Shown here piece by piece: positions 52,676 to 61,746 of a stretch of 64,000 nt of DNA. The translations under genes were made by a program, and so were the position numbers. Below the pieces are notes generated by a model. The model was not told the origin of the DNA. It worked only from the letters and a program-made list of their open reading frames with translations, and searched no databases. The stretch comes from Kribbella sindirgiensis. Lineage in GTDB: Bacteria > Actinomycetota > Actinomycetes > Propionibacteriales > Kribbellaceae. Numbering within the stretch: position 1 is the first letter of the stretch; every line of letters starts with the position of its first letter. The stretch covers positions 174,611 through 238,610 of the forward strand of contig NZ_SJKA01000013.1 of the NCBI RefSeq assembly GCF_004331435.1, given 5' to 3'.

Positions 52676-53056
52676 TCAGCGGGCGAGGGCGGTGCGGAGT
52701 TCTTCGGCGCGGTGGGCGATCCGGTCGCGGCACTCGGTGGTGAGCGGCAGATCGATCAGTGCGGTCGCCTGCAGATGGCTGAGGGTGAACTCCTCGCGCA
52801 GACGTCGTACGGCGGTCGCGCGGTCGCCGGAAGTCCGCAGTACCGCTGCCACCTCGTCACGACGTTCGAACGCGGCCAGTACGCCGTCGTAGATCTCCAG
52901 CTGCGTGTGCGCGGAGCGATCCGGCTCCGCCGTCGTCCGCTCGGCCCGGTCCGGAGCGTTGTCGCCGGTCCGGATCACCTGGCGCCACAAGGCGGGTACG
53001 GCGAGCCGGGCGCGGGTGTAGCGCCGGGTGAGAGGCTGTGCGTAGGTCATGGTCAT
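52676..53056 (-). CDS. Small protein resembling the GyrA/ParC coiled-coil segment
   Basis: This is a 126-residue protein. Residues about 52-122 (YDGVLAAFERRDEVAAVLRT, then LREEFTLSHLQATALIDLPL) match the pattern of the type II topoisomerase A-subunit coiled-coil/exit-gate segment, where the bacterial sequence is close to RFGLSExQAxAILDxxL. It lacks the catalytic Tyr domain and beta-propeller, so it cannot be a topoisomerase. It could bind gyrase or be a repurposed fold. It starts at ATG 53056, 18 bases after the VanY-type gene. Confidence 0.72.
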   Translation of the reverse strand: MTMTYAQPLTRRYTRARLAVPALWRQVIRTGDNAPDRAERTTAEPDRSAHTQLEIYDGVLAAFERRDEVAAVLRTSGDRATAVRRLREEFTLSHLQATALIDLPLTTECRDRIAHRAEELRTALAR

Positions 53057-53074
53057 CTCGGTTCCCCCTTGTGA

Positions 53075-53791
53075 TCAATCTGCCTTGGCCACCGCGTGCG
53101 GTTCCCGCGGCGGGCACTTCTTGCCGGGCGTTGTGAGCGCCTCGAAGTGCCAGGGTTCGTTGTCGTACCGGCGGCACACGCCGTACCGCCAGCCGTTCTT
53201 GTTCAGCCAGGTCATGGCGGCCGCCGGACCGATGTCGACGGCCTTGCCCTGCACGTGGGCGGAGTACTTCGGCGGCAGCACCCAGCGCGTCGCCAGCTTG
53301 TACGACCCGTACTTCTTGATCGCCTCGTTCAGCAGGCGCTGCTGTTTCGCCGCGCTGCGCCGGCCGGAGGTGATGCTGATCCGGACGCCGTCGGCCTTCG
53401 CGGCCGCGATCGCCTTCGTCAGCCGTGACTTCAGCTTCGGCGACAGCCCGTCGATGCTCTCCTCACGCGACACCGGCGTCGGCTTCTTCGTGGGCTTCTT
53501 GGAGGGCGTCGTCGTGGTCTTCGGCGGCGTGGTCGGCGTCGTCCGGGTCGTCGGACGGCGGGACGGCGTCGGGGTCACCAGTCTCGTGGTGGTGGGCGGG
53601 CCGCCGATCGCGGGCGCGCCGACGGTCGACACCACCGGCTCCTTGTCCGCACCCAGGCCCAGCACGTCGCCGACCTGCGCGTGCCACAGCAGCAGCGCCC
53701 CGGCGACAGCACCGACCCCGACCACACCGATCACGGACAGCAACCGCGTCCGCGTCGCACCACTCCGACGCGGCGGCAGCTCGTGACTCAT
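53075..53791 (-). CDS. M15B D-alanyl-D-alanine carboxypeptidase (VanY-like)
   Basis: This is a 238-residue, membrane-anchored peptidase. One helix (LSVIGVVGVGAVAGALLLWH) and a Thr/Pro/Lys linker (about 65-110) precede the catalytic domain. The zinc motifs SAHVQGKAVDIG (His and Asp) and EPWHFE (catalytic Glu, His) are intact. It trims D-Ala from peptidoglycan stem peptides outside the membrane. The start is ATG 53791. The gene is divergent from a NarL-type histidine kinase. Confidence 0.92.
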   Translation of the reverse strand: MSHELPPRRSGATRTRLLSVIGVVGVGAVAGALLLWHAQVGDVLGLGADKEPVVSTVGAPAIGGPPTTTRLVTPTPSRRPTTRTTPTTPPKTTTTPSKKPTKKPTPVSREESIDGLSPKLKSRLTKAIAAAKADGVRISITSGRRSAAKQQRLLNEAIKKYGSYKLATRWVLPPKYSAHVQGKAVDIGPAAAMTWLNKNGWRYGVCRRYDNEPWHFEALTTPGKKCPPREPHAVAKAD

Positions 53792-53967
53792 GGGGTACAG
53801 CCTTTCGGATCAGGGCGGTGGGCGCATCGGTCCCAGGGACCGTTCTCACGTCCCATCTGTAGCCCCTGAGTATCAGTTCGGACGCCGAGCCTCCTCCAAA
53901 AGTTGGAGAGACCGCCCCTCCGGGCAGATGAAGCTTTGGCAAACAGGGTCTGACTACGCTGGGCGAC

Positions 53968-55326
53968 ATGATGGGAGTCTGGCGCCGATTGTCGCAGGGG
54001 CAGCAGGATCTGCTGCTCGCGGCGCTCATCGGGCTGGTCTGGTTCGCCGTACTGAACCTCATCAACGGCACCGGTCTGCGCCCGCACAACCCGGCCGTCT
54101 CGGTCGTCACGGGCGTCTTTCTGGTCGCCACGGTCGCCCTCGTACGGCGGATTCCGCGCACGATGCTCCTGGCCGTCTCGGTGCTGTACCCGTTCCTGTA
54201 CGCCGCCGCGGGCACCGGTCTCGCGGCGCAACTCGGGCTCACGATGTTCGGTCAGCCCGAGATCAGCGACGCGGCGCTGCAGTCGGAGATCCACCTGGTC
54301 CCGCTGCTCGTCGTCGGGTACCTGGCGGCGTCGGCCGGCGTCCGGCGCTTCACGTGTCTGTTCTTCACGATGGGCAGCCTGGCCGGGTTGATGATCGGGC
54401 TGCCGGCCGTGGTCGCGATCGTCCTCAGCCACGTCAACCGCGACATCCTGCGCGGCGATCGGTACCAGAGCCTCCCGCGGGACGTGCCGAGCCTGTACTC
54501 GTACATCGACGTGTCACTGTTCGTGTTCGCGGAAGCACTGATCTGCGGAATGGTGCTGCTCGGCGCGGACGCCCGCCGGCGCCGGAAGTCGGTCGCCCTG
54601 CTCGAACAGCGGAACGCCGAACTGGTCCGGCTGCGCGCGGTGGAGGCCGAGCGGGCCGCGGTCGCGGAGCGGACCCGGATCGCCCGCGACCTGCACGACG
54701 TGATCTCACATCATGTGAGCGCGGTGGTGATTCGGGCACAGGCGGCGGACCGGGTCGCCGACGAGCGGCCCGAGGTACTGCGGGAGGCGATCCGCTGGAT
54801 CATTGCCAGCGGCAAGGAAGCGCTGACCGCGATGCGGGAGACCGTCCGGGTGCTGAACACCGCGTCGCCGCAGGTCGCCGGCGACACCGGGTCCGGCGGC
54901 GGCACCGCGCCGGTGCCGGACCTGGCCGATGTGGCGCGGATGGGTGAGCGGCTGAAGGCGGTCGGGATCGACGTGACGATGGAGCTGCCGCCACGGCAAC
55001 GACAGCTCACCTCGGCGACCGACCTGACCGCGGTCCGGATCATCCAGGAGGCGCTGACGAACGTGATGGTGCACGCCAAGGCGAGCGCGGCGCGGGTGAC
55101 CTGGCAGAGTGGACCGCAGGGCGAGCTGCTGACCATCGACGACAACGGCAACGGCGGGCCGCCGCCCGTGAACGTGCTGGAAACCGCGCGCCGCAAGGAG
55201 AGCGGTCGCGGCAACGGACTGATCGGGATGCGGGAACGGGCCACAGCGGTCGGCGGGACCCTCGCCGTCGCGGCCGGCCCCCTGGGTGGATGGAGAGTGC
55301 AGGCGTGGTTACCCCCGCAGAACTGA
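53968..55326 (+). CDS. NarL-family sensor histidine kinase
   Basis: This is a 452-residue kinase with about six N-terminal membrane helices (residues 15-200). A short coiled coil, the HisKA_3 box RTRIARDLHDVISHHVSAVV (phospho-His) and a HATPase domain with IIQEALTNVMVHAKASAARV and GNGLIGMRERATAVGGTL follow. TACGCT lies seven bases upstream of ATG. It forms an operon with the next gene, whose start lies inside its 3' end. Confidence 0.92.
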   Translation: MMGVWRRLSQGQQDLLLAALIGLVWFAVLNLINGTGLRPHNPAVSVVTGVFLVATVALVRRIPRTMLLAVSVLYPFLYAAAGTGLAAQLGLTMFGQPEISDAALQSEIHLVPLLVVGYLAASAGVRRFTCLFFTMGSLAGLMIGLPAVVAIVLSHVNRDILRGDRYQSLPRDVPSLYSYIDVSLFVFAEALICGMVLLGADARRRRKSVALLEQRNAELVRLRAVEAERAAVAERTRIARDLHDVISHHVSAVVIRAQAADRVADERPEVLREAIRWIIASGKEALTAMRETVRVLNTASPQVAGDTGSGGGTAPVPDLADVARMGERLKAVGIDVTMELPPRQRQLTSATDLTAVRIIQEALTNVMVHAKASAARVTWQSGPQGELLTIDDNGNGGPPPVNVLETARRKESGRGNGLIGMRERATAVGGTLAVAAGPLGGWRVQAWLPPQN

Positions 55327-56084
55327 CTGGAGCCGGCGGCACGGACAGCGGCCCGATCCGGATCCTGGTGGCCGACGACCAGGGCGTTATCCGGATGGGC
55401 CTGGCGATGATCCTCGACCACGAGCCGGACCTGACCACGGTCGCGCAGGCCGAGAACGGCGAGGAGGCGCTCCGGCTGATCGAGCAGCACGACCCTGACG
55501 TCGTCCTGATGGACATCCGGATGCCGGTGATGGACGGGCTGGTCGCCACCGAGCGGATCACGACCGCGAACCGGGAGGCCGGCCGCGCGCGTCCCGCAGT
55601 ACTGGTGCTCACCACGTTCGACGACGAGGCCTACGTACTGGCCGCTGTCCGCGCCGGGGCGTCCGGGTTCCTGCTGAAGGACACCGACCCGGATCTCCTG
55701 GTCTCCGCCGTACGGGCGGTGCATCGGGGCGACTCGCTCGTCGATCCGGCCTCGACCCGCGTGCTGCTCGAGCGCTGCATGGAGCTGGAGCGTCAGGTCG
55801 ACGGCGGTACGGCGATCAGCGCGCCGGCGCAACCGGATGCGCGCTGGGCCGGGCTGCTGTCACACCTCAGCGAACGGGAGCGCGAGATCCTGGTCTGGAT
55901 GGCCCGCGGGCTGTCCAACCGGGACCTGGCGACCAAGCTGTTCGTCAGCGAGACGACGGTCAAGACCCACGTGAGCTCGGTGCTGTCGAAGCTCGGCCTG
56001 TCCAGCCGGGTCCAGGCCGTCGTGGTCGCCTACGAGGCCGGAGTCGTCCGGCCCGGCGAAGCGGATGTGCGCTGGGAATCCTAG
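55305..56084 (+). CDS. NarL/FixJ-type response regulator
   Basis: This is a 259-residue regulator. The receiver has ADDQ (23-26), phospho-acceptor Asp70 in VVLMDIRMPVMDG and Lys in FLLKDTDPD. The C-terminal LuxR HTH reads LSEREREILVWMARGLSNRD and FVSETTVKTHVSSVLSKLGL. GTG 55305 is chosen because GGAGAG lies seven bases upstream; an ATG at 55290 is also possible. It overlaps the kinase gene by 22 bases. Target genes are unknown; the VanY-type gene opposite the promoter is one candidate. Confidence 0.9.
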   Translation: MVTPAELTGAGGTDSGPIRILVADDQGVIRMGLAMILDHEPDLTTVAQAENGEEALRLIEQHDPDVVLMDIRMPVMDGLVATERITTANREAGRARPAVLVLTTFDDEAYVLAAVRAGASGFLLKDTDPDLLVSAVRAVHRGDSLVDPASTRVLLERCMELERQVDGGTAISAPAQPDARWAGLLSHLSEREREILVWMARGLSNRDLATKLFVSETTVKTHVSSVLSKLGLSSRVQAVVVAYEAGVVRPGEADVRWES

Positions 56085-56191
56085 GTAAACAGCACGATCC
56101 CTACCGCCACCACGGCAAGCAGAATCACGACGGTCACAGCTTGGCTCAGCACCGACGCCTTCTGGCGCCGGGGTAGGAAGTCCCCAGTCAT
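56081..56191 (-). CDS. Small single-helix membrane peptide
   Basis: ATG 56191 opens a 36-residue frame. MTGDFLPRRQKASVLSQ is followed by a membrane helix, TVVILLAVVAVGIVLF, and the stop overlaps the response-regulator stop by four bases. A positively charged N-terminus followed by one hydrophobic helix is typical of small membrane proteins. The upstream GAAG is a weak ribosome site. I cannot name a family. Confidence 0.5.
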   Translation of the reverse strand: MTGDFLPRRQKASVLSQAVTVVILLAVVAVGIVLFT

Positions 56192-56232
56192 GCTTCAAGA
56201 GTTGCTCGCGGATACGCCGTACCCATCGGCCG

Positions 56233-57210
56233 TCAGGATGGTTCCGGTCTACTACCTGAGGATGAGGCCGCGCGGTGCAGCCGGTCGGCCAGTGCGGTGA
56301 GGGCGGCCGACAGCTCCGGTGCGTCGATGACCTCGAAGTCGACGTCCAGCAGTCCGAGGTAGAGGCTGAGCATGTGCGGCGTGTCCGAGCCGACCTTGAT
56401 CTGGCAGCGGTCCGGACCGAGTTCCTCGATGTCGACGGGCAGCGGGAGCTTGGCGCGGACGACGGCGGCGGGCGCGTACAGCAGCACGCGGGCGTGGTAC
56501 CGCCAGGTCGCGGTGCCGACGCCGCGCTGCAGCCTGGCGGTCACCTCGGCCTCCGGCAGTTCCCGGGGCGTGAACCGCGGGCCACCGGGGATCTTCGGCG
56601 TGATCCGGTCGACCCGGAACGTCCGCCAGTCGTCGCGCTCCGGATCCCAGGCGATCAGGTACCACCGGCGTCCCATCACGACCAGCCGGTGCGGCTCGAC
56701 CTCCCGGCGGCTGGCCCGCCCTTCGTGGTTCGCGTAGTCGAAGCGCAGCCGGTGCTCGGAGCGGATCGCGGCCGCGATCGCGACCATCACGTCCGCGTCG
56801 ACCGACGGCCCGGTGCCGGGTACGGCGAGAGTCGCCGACTGCAGCGCGCTCACCCGGTGCCGCAGCCGGGGCGGCAGGACCTGCTCCAGTTTGGCGAGCG
56901 CCCGCATCGAGGTCTCGCCGATCCCCTCCACCCCTCCGATGGCGGCCGTGCGCAGGCCGATCGCGACCGCGACCGCCTCCTCGTCGTCCAGCAGTAGCGG
57001 CGGCAACGCGGCTCCGGCCCCGAGCCGGTAGCCGCCGGCGAGTCCTGGCGCGGCTTCCACCGGATACCCGAGCTGCCGCAGCCGGTCGACGTCGGTGCGG
57101 ATCGTGCGGGTGGTCACGCCGAGCCGCTCGGCCAGCTCAGGACCGGCCCACAGCGCGCGGGCCTGCAGCAGGGACAGCAGCCGGAGCAGACGAGCCGATG
57201 TGTTCAGCAT
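56233..57210 (-). CDS. WYL-domain transcriptional regulator
   Basis: This is a 325-residue protein. The N-terminal HTH (ARALWAGPELAERLGVTTRT and DVDRLRQLGYPVEAAPGLAG) precedes a WYL domain with RRWYLIAWDPERDDWRTFRV and a C-terminal WCX extension. WYL domains sense nucleic-acid or small ligands. The start is ATG 57210. It is divergent from an epoxide hydrolase, and a long palindrome lies between the two starts. Confidence 0.92.
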   Translation of the reverse strand: MLNTSARLLRLLSLLQARALWAGPELAERLGVTTRTIRTDVDRLRQLGYPVEAAPGLAGGYRLGAGAALPPLLLDDEEAVAVAIGLRTAAIGGVEGIGETSMRALAKLEQVLPPRLRHRVSALQSATLAVPGTGPSVDADVMVAIAAAIRSEHRLRFDYANHEGRASRREVEPHRLVVMGRRWYLIAWDPERDDWRTFRVDRITPKIPGGPRFTPRELPEAEVTARLQRGVGTATWRYHARVLLYAPAAVVRAKLPLPVDIEELGPDRCQIKVGSDTPHMLSLYLGLLDVDFEVIDAPELSAALTALADRLHRAASSSGSRPEPS

Positions 57211-57227
57211 TTCTCCAGGATGGCGGA

Positions 57228-57254
57228 CATTGCGGAAGAAAGTCTTCCGCAATG
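57228..57254. promoter_or_regulatory. Perfect operator between the WYL regulator and epoxide hydrolase
   Basis: CATTGCGGAAGA and TCTTCCGCAATG are perfect 12-base inverted arms around AAG. The site is centred 31 bases from each gene start, so one dimer could control both directions. Confidence 0.85.
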
Positions 57255-57271
57255 ACTTCTACGGTCGAGGT

Positions 57272-58438
57272 ATGACCAACACACAGGAGATCCGTCCGTT
57301 CCAGATCGCCATCGACGAGGCCGAGCTGGCCGACCTGAAGTTCCGGCTCGAACACACACGCCGGCCGCGTCCGGTCCCGGGCGACGCCGACGACTGGAGC
57401 CGTGGCATCCCCGGCGGCTACCTGTACGACCTCGCCGAGTACTGGCGTACGTCGTACGACTGGCGCAAGGCGGAGCAGGAGCTGAACCGCTTTCCGCAGT
57501 ACACGACCGAGATCGACGGGCAGGTCATCCACTTCTTCCACGTCCGGTCCCCCGAGCCGGACGCGACTCCGCTGCTGATCACCCACGGCTATCCCGGATC
57601 AGCGGTCGAGTTCCTGCACCTGCTCGGGCCCCTCTCGGACCCGGTCGCGCACGGTGGCCAGGCCGCGGACGCCTTCCATGTCGTCGTACCGTCCTTGCCG
57701 GGGTTCGGGTTCTCGACGCCGTTGTCCGGCGGCGGCTGGGAGCTAGGGCGGACGACCGCCGCATTCGCCGAGCTGATGACACGGCTCGGGTACGAGCGGT
57801 TCGCGGCGCAGGGCGGCGACATCGGCGCCGGCATCACCGGGCACCTCGGCGCGACGGTGCCGGACCGGGTGATCGGCACGCACATCAACAGCGACCGGGG
57901 CACGCTCGCCCTGGCCGGGGAGTTCGTGCCGCTGCCGGACGACCTCGACGAGCAGGATCTCGCGGTCGTCCAGGAGGCCAAGGCGGCCTGGCAGGCAGGG
58001 CGTGGCTATCTGGATCTGCAGAACCACACGCCGGACACGATCGCGGCCGCCCTGACCGACTCCCCGGTGGCGCAGCTCGCGTGGATCGCGGAGAAGTTCC
58101 AGCTGTGGACGGATCCGGCCAAGTCGCCCGAGGAGTCGGTGGACCGCGACCAGCTGCTGACGCTGGTCAGCATCTACTGGTTCTGCCGCGCGGGGGCGAG
58201 CGCCGCCCGGTTCCTGTACGAGGCCGCGCACTCCGATCTCGGATGGGGCGCCAAGTCGTCGGTGCCGGCCGGATGGGCCGTCTTCAACAGCAGCCCGGTC
58301 GTTCGCCGCGTCGCCGATCCGGAGCGGCAGATCGGGTACTGGTCGGACTTCACCGAGGGCGGGCACTTCCCCGCGATGGAGTGCGGCGATCTGCTGGTCG
58401 AGGACGTGCGCGCCTTCTTCCGTACGCTGGCCCGATGA
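57272..58438 (+). CDS. Epoxide hydrolase (EHN-domain type)
   Basis: This is a 388-residue alpha/beta hydrolase. An N-terminal EHN domain (IRPFQIAIDEAELADLKFRL) is followed by an oxyanion motif HGYPGSAVEF and nucleophile Asp in AAQGGDIGAGITGHL. A C-terminal catalytic His lies in EGGHFPAMECGD. It opens epoxides to diols in the cytoplasm. It starts at ATG 57272. The next gene begins four bases inside its stop (ATGA). The WYL operator upstream predicts induction by substrate. Confidence 0.92.
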   Translation: MTNTQEIRPFQIAIDEAELADLKFRLEHTRRPRPVPGDADDWSRGIPGGYLYDLAEYWRTSYDWRKAEQELNRFPQYTTEIDGQVIHFFHVRSPEPDATPLLITHGYPGSAVEFLHLLGPLSDPVAHGGQAADAFHVVVPSLPGFGFSTPLSGGGWELGRTTAAFAELMTRLGYERFAAQGGDIGAGITGHLGATVPDRVIGTHINSDRGTLALAGEFVPLPDDLDEQDLAVVQEAKAAWQAGRGYLDLQNHTPDTIAAALTDSPVAQLAWIAEKFQLWTDPAKSPEESVDRDQLLTLVSIYWFCRAGASAARFLYEAAHSDLGWGAKSSVPAGWAVFNSSPVVRRVADPERQIGYWSDFTEGGHFPAMECGDLLVEDVRAFFRTLAR

Positions 58439-59529
58439 ACGCATCGATCCGCGTGCTGAGCCGGCGGGAACTGAACCGTGCCACCCTCCAGCGTCAGCAG
58501 CTGCTGCATCGGGAAGCCGGATCGGTCGCCGAGTTGATCGAACGGCTGGTGGGCCTGCAGGCGCAGGCCCCGCTGGCGCCGTACGTCGCGCTGTGGTCGA
58601 GGCTCGAGGGCTTCGACCCGGACGAACTGTCCACGCTGATGACGTCACGCCAGGCGGTTCGTGCCGGGCTCCTGCGATCCACGATCCATCTCGTCACCGC
58701 CGACGACTGCCTGATGATGCTGCCGCTCGTCCATCCGGTCGCGGACCGAGGTTTCCGCGGCGCGTTCGGCAAGCAACTGGCCGGGGCCGACCTCGACGCG
58801 ATCGTTGCCTACGGCACGGAGTTGCTGAGCAGCGAGCCGTACAGCCGGAGCCGGCTGCGCGACGTGCTCGGCGAGCGCTGGCCGGACTGGGACGCGAACG
58901 CGATGGCGTACGCCGTCAGCTATCTGGCCGGCACCGTGCAGGTGACACCTCGTGGTGTGTGGGGCGAGACCGGTCCGGCCGCGCTGCAGACGATCGAGAG
59001 CTGGCTCGGCCGGGCACCCGACGCGGATCCGTCGATCGATGCGCTGGTGCTGCGGTACCTGGCGGCGTTCGGTCCGGCGAGTGTGGCCGACGTACAGATG
59101 TGGTCCGGGTTGACCCGGTTGCGTGAGGTCGTGGACCGGCTCCTGCCGGGGTTGCGCGTGTTCGCGGACGAGGACGGGCGGGAGCTGTACGACGTACCGG
59201 ACGGACCGTTGCCGGACGCGGACACGCCCGCGCCGGTGCGGTACCTGCCGGAGTTCGACAATCTGCTGCTGTCGCACGCGGACCGGCGGCGGATCAACCC
59301 GGCCGGACGGCAGGTACCGCTGCCGCCCGGCAACGGCGCCGCGATGGGCACCGTCCTGATCGACGGCGACTACCGGGCGGACTGGCGTCATCACCGCGGC
59401 GCCGACGCGAGCCTGCGGGTCACCGCGCACAACCCGCTCACCCCGGCCGAAACCGAAGCGGTCGAGGCGGAGGCCGTGGCTCTGCTCGGTCTGATCGGCA
59501 GCCCGGACACGCCGGTGGTCGTGACCTAG
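58435..59529 (+). CDS. Winged-helix DNA-binding protein, AlkZ/YcaQ-like
   Basis: This is a 364-residue HTH_42 protein. The motif VGLQAQAPLAPY carries the Gln-x-Gln element that is catalytic in AlkZ/YcaQ DNA glycosylases, and RSTIHLVTADD and LPEFDNLLLSHADR are conserved. Characterised relatives remove bulky or cross-linked alkylated bases. Its coupling to an epoxide hydrolase is suggestive, since epoxides alkylate DNA. Protection plus repair under one regulator would make sense, but that is inference. Confidence 0.88.
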   Translation: MNASIRVLSRRELNRATLQRQQLLHREAGSVAELIERLVGLQAQAPLAPYVALWSRLEGFDPDELSTLMTSRQAVRAGLLRSTIHLVTADDCLMMLPLVHPVADRGFRGAFGKQLAGADLDAIVAYGTELLSSEPYSRSRLRDVLGERWPDWDANAMAYAVSYLAGTVQVTPRGVWGETGPAALQTIESWLGRAPDADPSIDALVLRYLAAFGPASVADVQMWSGLTRLREVVDRLLPGLRVFADEDGRELYDVPDGPLPDADTPAPVRYLPEFDNLLLSHADRRRINPAGRQVPLPPGNGAAMGTVLIDGDYRADWRHHRGADASLRVTAHNPLTPAETEAVEAEAVALLGLIGSPDTPVVVT

Positions 59530-59900
59530 TCCTGTCCTTGGTCGCCGAAGTACTCGCGGCGGACCTTCTTCGGGACGCACAGTGCCCAGGCGTCGAGGAT
59601 CAGTTCGCGGAGTTCGTCGTAGTCGACGGCGGCCAGGTTGAGCTCGATCCACTGGAAGCGTTCGTCGGACGGACGCGGCGGGAGGAACTTGTCCGGCTCC
59701 GCGGCGAGGGCGGCGGCGCGTTCCTCGCGCGGGAAGCCGAGGCCGATGGTCTGCTCGTCGGCCGCGACCGCCAGATAGACGATCTGGCCGACGCGGAACT
59801 TGATCCGGTCCCGGACCAGTACCTCGTAGCTGCGCGGAAGGTCCGCGGTGATTTCGCGGATATCGGTGAGATCGACCACCCTCCCACGATAGAACCTCAT
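59526..59900 (-). CDS. MmcQ/YjbR family protein
   Basis: This is a 124-residue protein of the MmcQ/YjbR fold (CyaY-like/phosphoribosyl fold), with FQWIELNLAAVDYDELRELI and a C-terminal AWALCVPKKVRREYF. It has no known enzymatic role. ATG 59900 is chosen since the upstream in-frame GTG overlaps an inverted repeat. It overlaps the end of the AlkZ-like gene by four bases. Confidence 0.82.
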   Translation of the reverse strand: MRFYRGRVVDLTDIREITADLPRSYEVLVRDRIKFRVGQIVYLAVAADEQTIGLGFPREERAAALAAEPDKFLPPRPSDERFQWIELNLAAVDYDELRELILDAWALCVPKKVRREYFGDQGQD

Positions 59901-59902
59901 CA

Positions 59903-59919
59903 CTGACACCTCTTGTCAG
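59903..59919. promoter_or_regulatory. Inverted repeat between the MmcQ-like and esterase genes
   Basis: CTGACA and TGTCAG are perfect arms around CCTCT, in the short gap between divergent starts. It can repress either gene. The half site matches that at 33685. Confidence 0.55.
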
Positions 59920-59943
59920 CGTTTCCGTCGGTACCGTGGTCGG

Positions 59944-61014
59944 ATGGTCGTGAGCGCAGTCGAAGGAGCCGAGGTGGTGTTCCGCCTCGGCGACGCTGCG
60001 CACACGTTTTCCGGCGTCCGCTTGTGGCAGGAGCTGGGGCTCGCGGCGGAGCTGCTCGAGTTCAAGCCGGTCGACTACGGCTGGGAGCTGCGGCTGCCTC
60101 GGCCCTCGGTGCACCGGATGGAGTACCTGTTCGACATCGCCGGCCTCGGCACGAGGACCGATCCGACGAATCCACGGACCGTCGACGGAGCGTTCGGGCA
60201 CCATTCCTGGCTGCCGTTGCCCGGGTACGTCGAGCCGGCTTGGCTCACCGTGCCGCCGATCCCGTCGACGCTCACTGCGGTGACCGTCGAGGCCCCCGTC
60301 GGTCAGGTCTACGTGCAGGTCTGGGCGCCGGAGGGCATCGCACCGTCGTTCGAGCTGCCGCTCCTGCTCGCCCACGACGGTCCGGAGTTCGCCACGTACG
60401 CCGCTCTGGCGCAGTACGCCGGCGCGATGATCGCCGGGTCCGCGCTGCCACCGTTCCGGCTGGCGCTGATCGAGCCGACCGCGCGCAACCTCTGGTACGC
60501 CGCGAACCCGCAGTACGCCCTGTCCTTGACGCAGCACGTCGTACCGGCCGTGCGGGCGCAGTACCAGAGCCGGCGGCCCGTGCTGATGGGAGCGAGCCTG
60601 GGGGCACTCGCCGCATTGCACGCGGAATGGAACTTTCCGAACACGTTTTCCGGGCTGTTCCTGCAGTCCGGGTCGTTCTTCACGCCGGAAACCGATCCGC
60701 AGGAGTCGAAGTTCGAGTTCTACGCCCAGGTGACCGGGTTCGTCGCGCAGGTGCTGGCGGCAACCACAGCACCCAGTTCGCCGCCGGTCGGGATCACCGC
60801 CGGGACGACCGAGGAGAACGTGCACAACAACCGGGTGATGGCCGCGCGGCTGGCCGAACTCGGGCTGGATGTCGCCCTCGACGAAACTCCGGACATGCAC
60901 AACTTCACAGCCTGGCGGGATGTGCTGGATCCTGATCTGACGGAGCTACTGCGACGGACCTGGGGTGGGGCTGATGGAACGGGAGCAGGTCGAGTTGGAG
61001 GCGCCGGGGCTTGA
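59944..61014 (+). CDS. Enterochelin-esterase-like alpha/beta hydrolase
   Basis: This is a 356-residue protein with an N-terminal beta domain (about 1-100) and a Fes-type hydrolase domain. The nucleophile is in VLMGASLGALAALH and the His in TPDMHNFTAWRD, as in enterochelin esterases. No signal peptide is present. TACCGT lies six bases before ATG. The last 14 residues are Gly-rich and lie inside the next gene, probably a read-through tail. It is first in an operon with a second esterase, an ATP-grasp enzyme and an amidohydrolase. Confidence 0.88.
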   Translation: MVVSAVEGAEVVFRLGDAAHTFSGVRLWQELGLAAELLEFKPVDYGWELRLPRPSVHRMEYLFDIAGLGTRTDPTNPRTVDGAFGHHSWLPLPGYVEPAWLTVPPIPSTLTAVTVEAPVGQVYVQVWAPEGIAPSFELPLLLAHDGPEFATYAALAQYAGAMIAGSALPPFRLALIEPTARNLWYAANPQYALSLTQHVVPAVRAQYQSRRPVLMGASLGALAALHAEWNFPNTFSGLFLQSGSFFTPETDPQESKFEFYAQVTGFVAQVLAATTAPSSPPVGITAGTTEENVHNNRVMAARLAELGLDVALDETPDMHNFTAWRDVLDPDLTELLRRTWGGADGTGAGRVGGAGA

Positions 61015-61720
61015 CCGCCGCGGAACGCTGATCCGGTACGGCCATTTCGGCCGCCCGGTGCTGGTCTTCCCGAGCGAGCAGGGACGCGCCTGGGACTACG
61101 AGAACAACGGCATGGTCGACGCGGTCGCGGACCTGATCGAGGACGGCCGGGTGAAGCTGTACTGCGTCGACTCCTACGACCACATCAGCTGGTCCGACCC
61201 CAGTATCCAGCTCGAGGTCCGGGCCCGCCGGCACGAGCTGTACGAGTCCTGGATCGTGAACCAGGTGGTGCCGACGATCGGGGCGGACTCGCCCGGGGTC
61301 GGCGACATCATCACCACCGGCTGCAGCCTCGGTGCGTTCCACGCGCTGAACTTCGCGTTCAAGCGGGCCGACCTGTTCCCGGTCGCGATCTGCCAGTCGG
61401 GCAACTACGACGCCGCCAGTTGGCACGCCTGGGGCGAGCGCGGCGAAGCGACGTACTTCAACAACCCGGCCGACTACCTGCCGAACCTGTCCGGCGACCA
61501 CCTCGAATGGTTGCGCGGGAGGCTGTTCATCCTGCTCACGGTCGGTCAGGGTGACTGGGAGACCAATCCGACCGGCTCGCTGCCGTCCGCCCGCGCGACA
61601 GCCGCCGTACTGAAGGAGAAGGGCATCCCGCATGAGCTCGATCTGTGGGGGTACGACGTAGCACACGACTGGCCCTGGTGGCGGCAGCAGATCGCCCATC
61701 ATCTGCCCCGGTTCTGTTGA
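60974..61720 (+). CDS. Esterase D/putative esterase family hydrolase
   Basis: This is a 248-residue alpha/beta hydrolase with nucleophile Ser in TTGCSLGAFHALNFA and His in AHDWPWWRQQ, typical of bacterial esterase-D-type enzymes. ATG 60974 is preferred over GTG 60965. It overlaps the preceding esterase gene by 41 bases. Two esterases in one operon suggest sequential hydrolysis or a heteromeric pair. Confidence 0.88.
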   Translation: MEREQVELEAPGLDRRGTLIRYGHFGRPVLVFPSEQGRAWDYENNGMVDAVADLIEDGRVKLYCVDSYDHISWSDPSIQLEVRARRHELYESWIVNQVVPTIGADSPGVGDIITTGCSLGAFHALNFAFKRADLFPVAICQSGNYDAASWHAWGERGEATYFNNPADYLPNLSGDHLEWLRGRLFILLTVGQGDWETNPTGSLPSARATAAVLKEKGIPHELDLWGYDVAHDWPWWRQQIAHHLPRFC

Positions 61721-61746
61721 GGCCGCATCAAATTGAGGAGTGCCAC

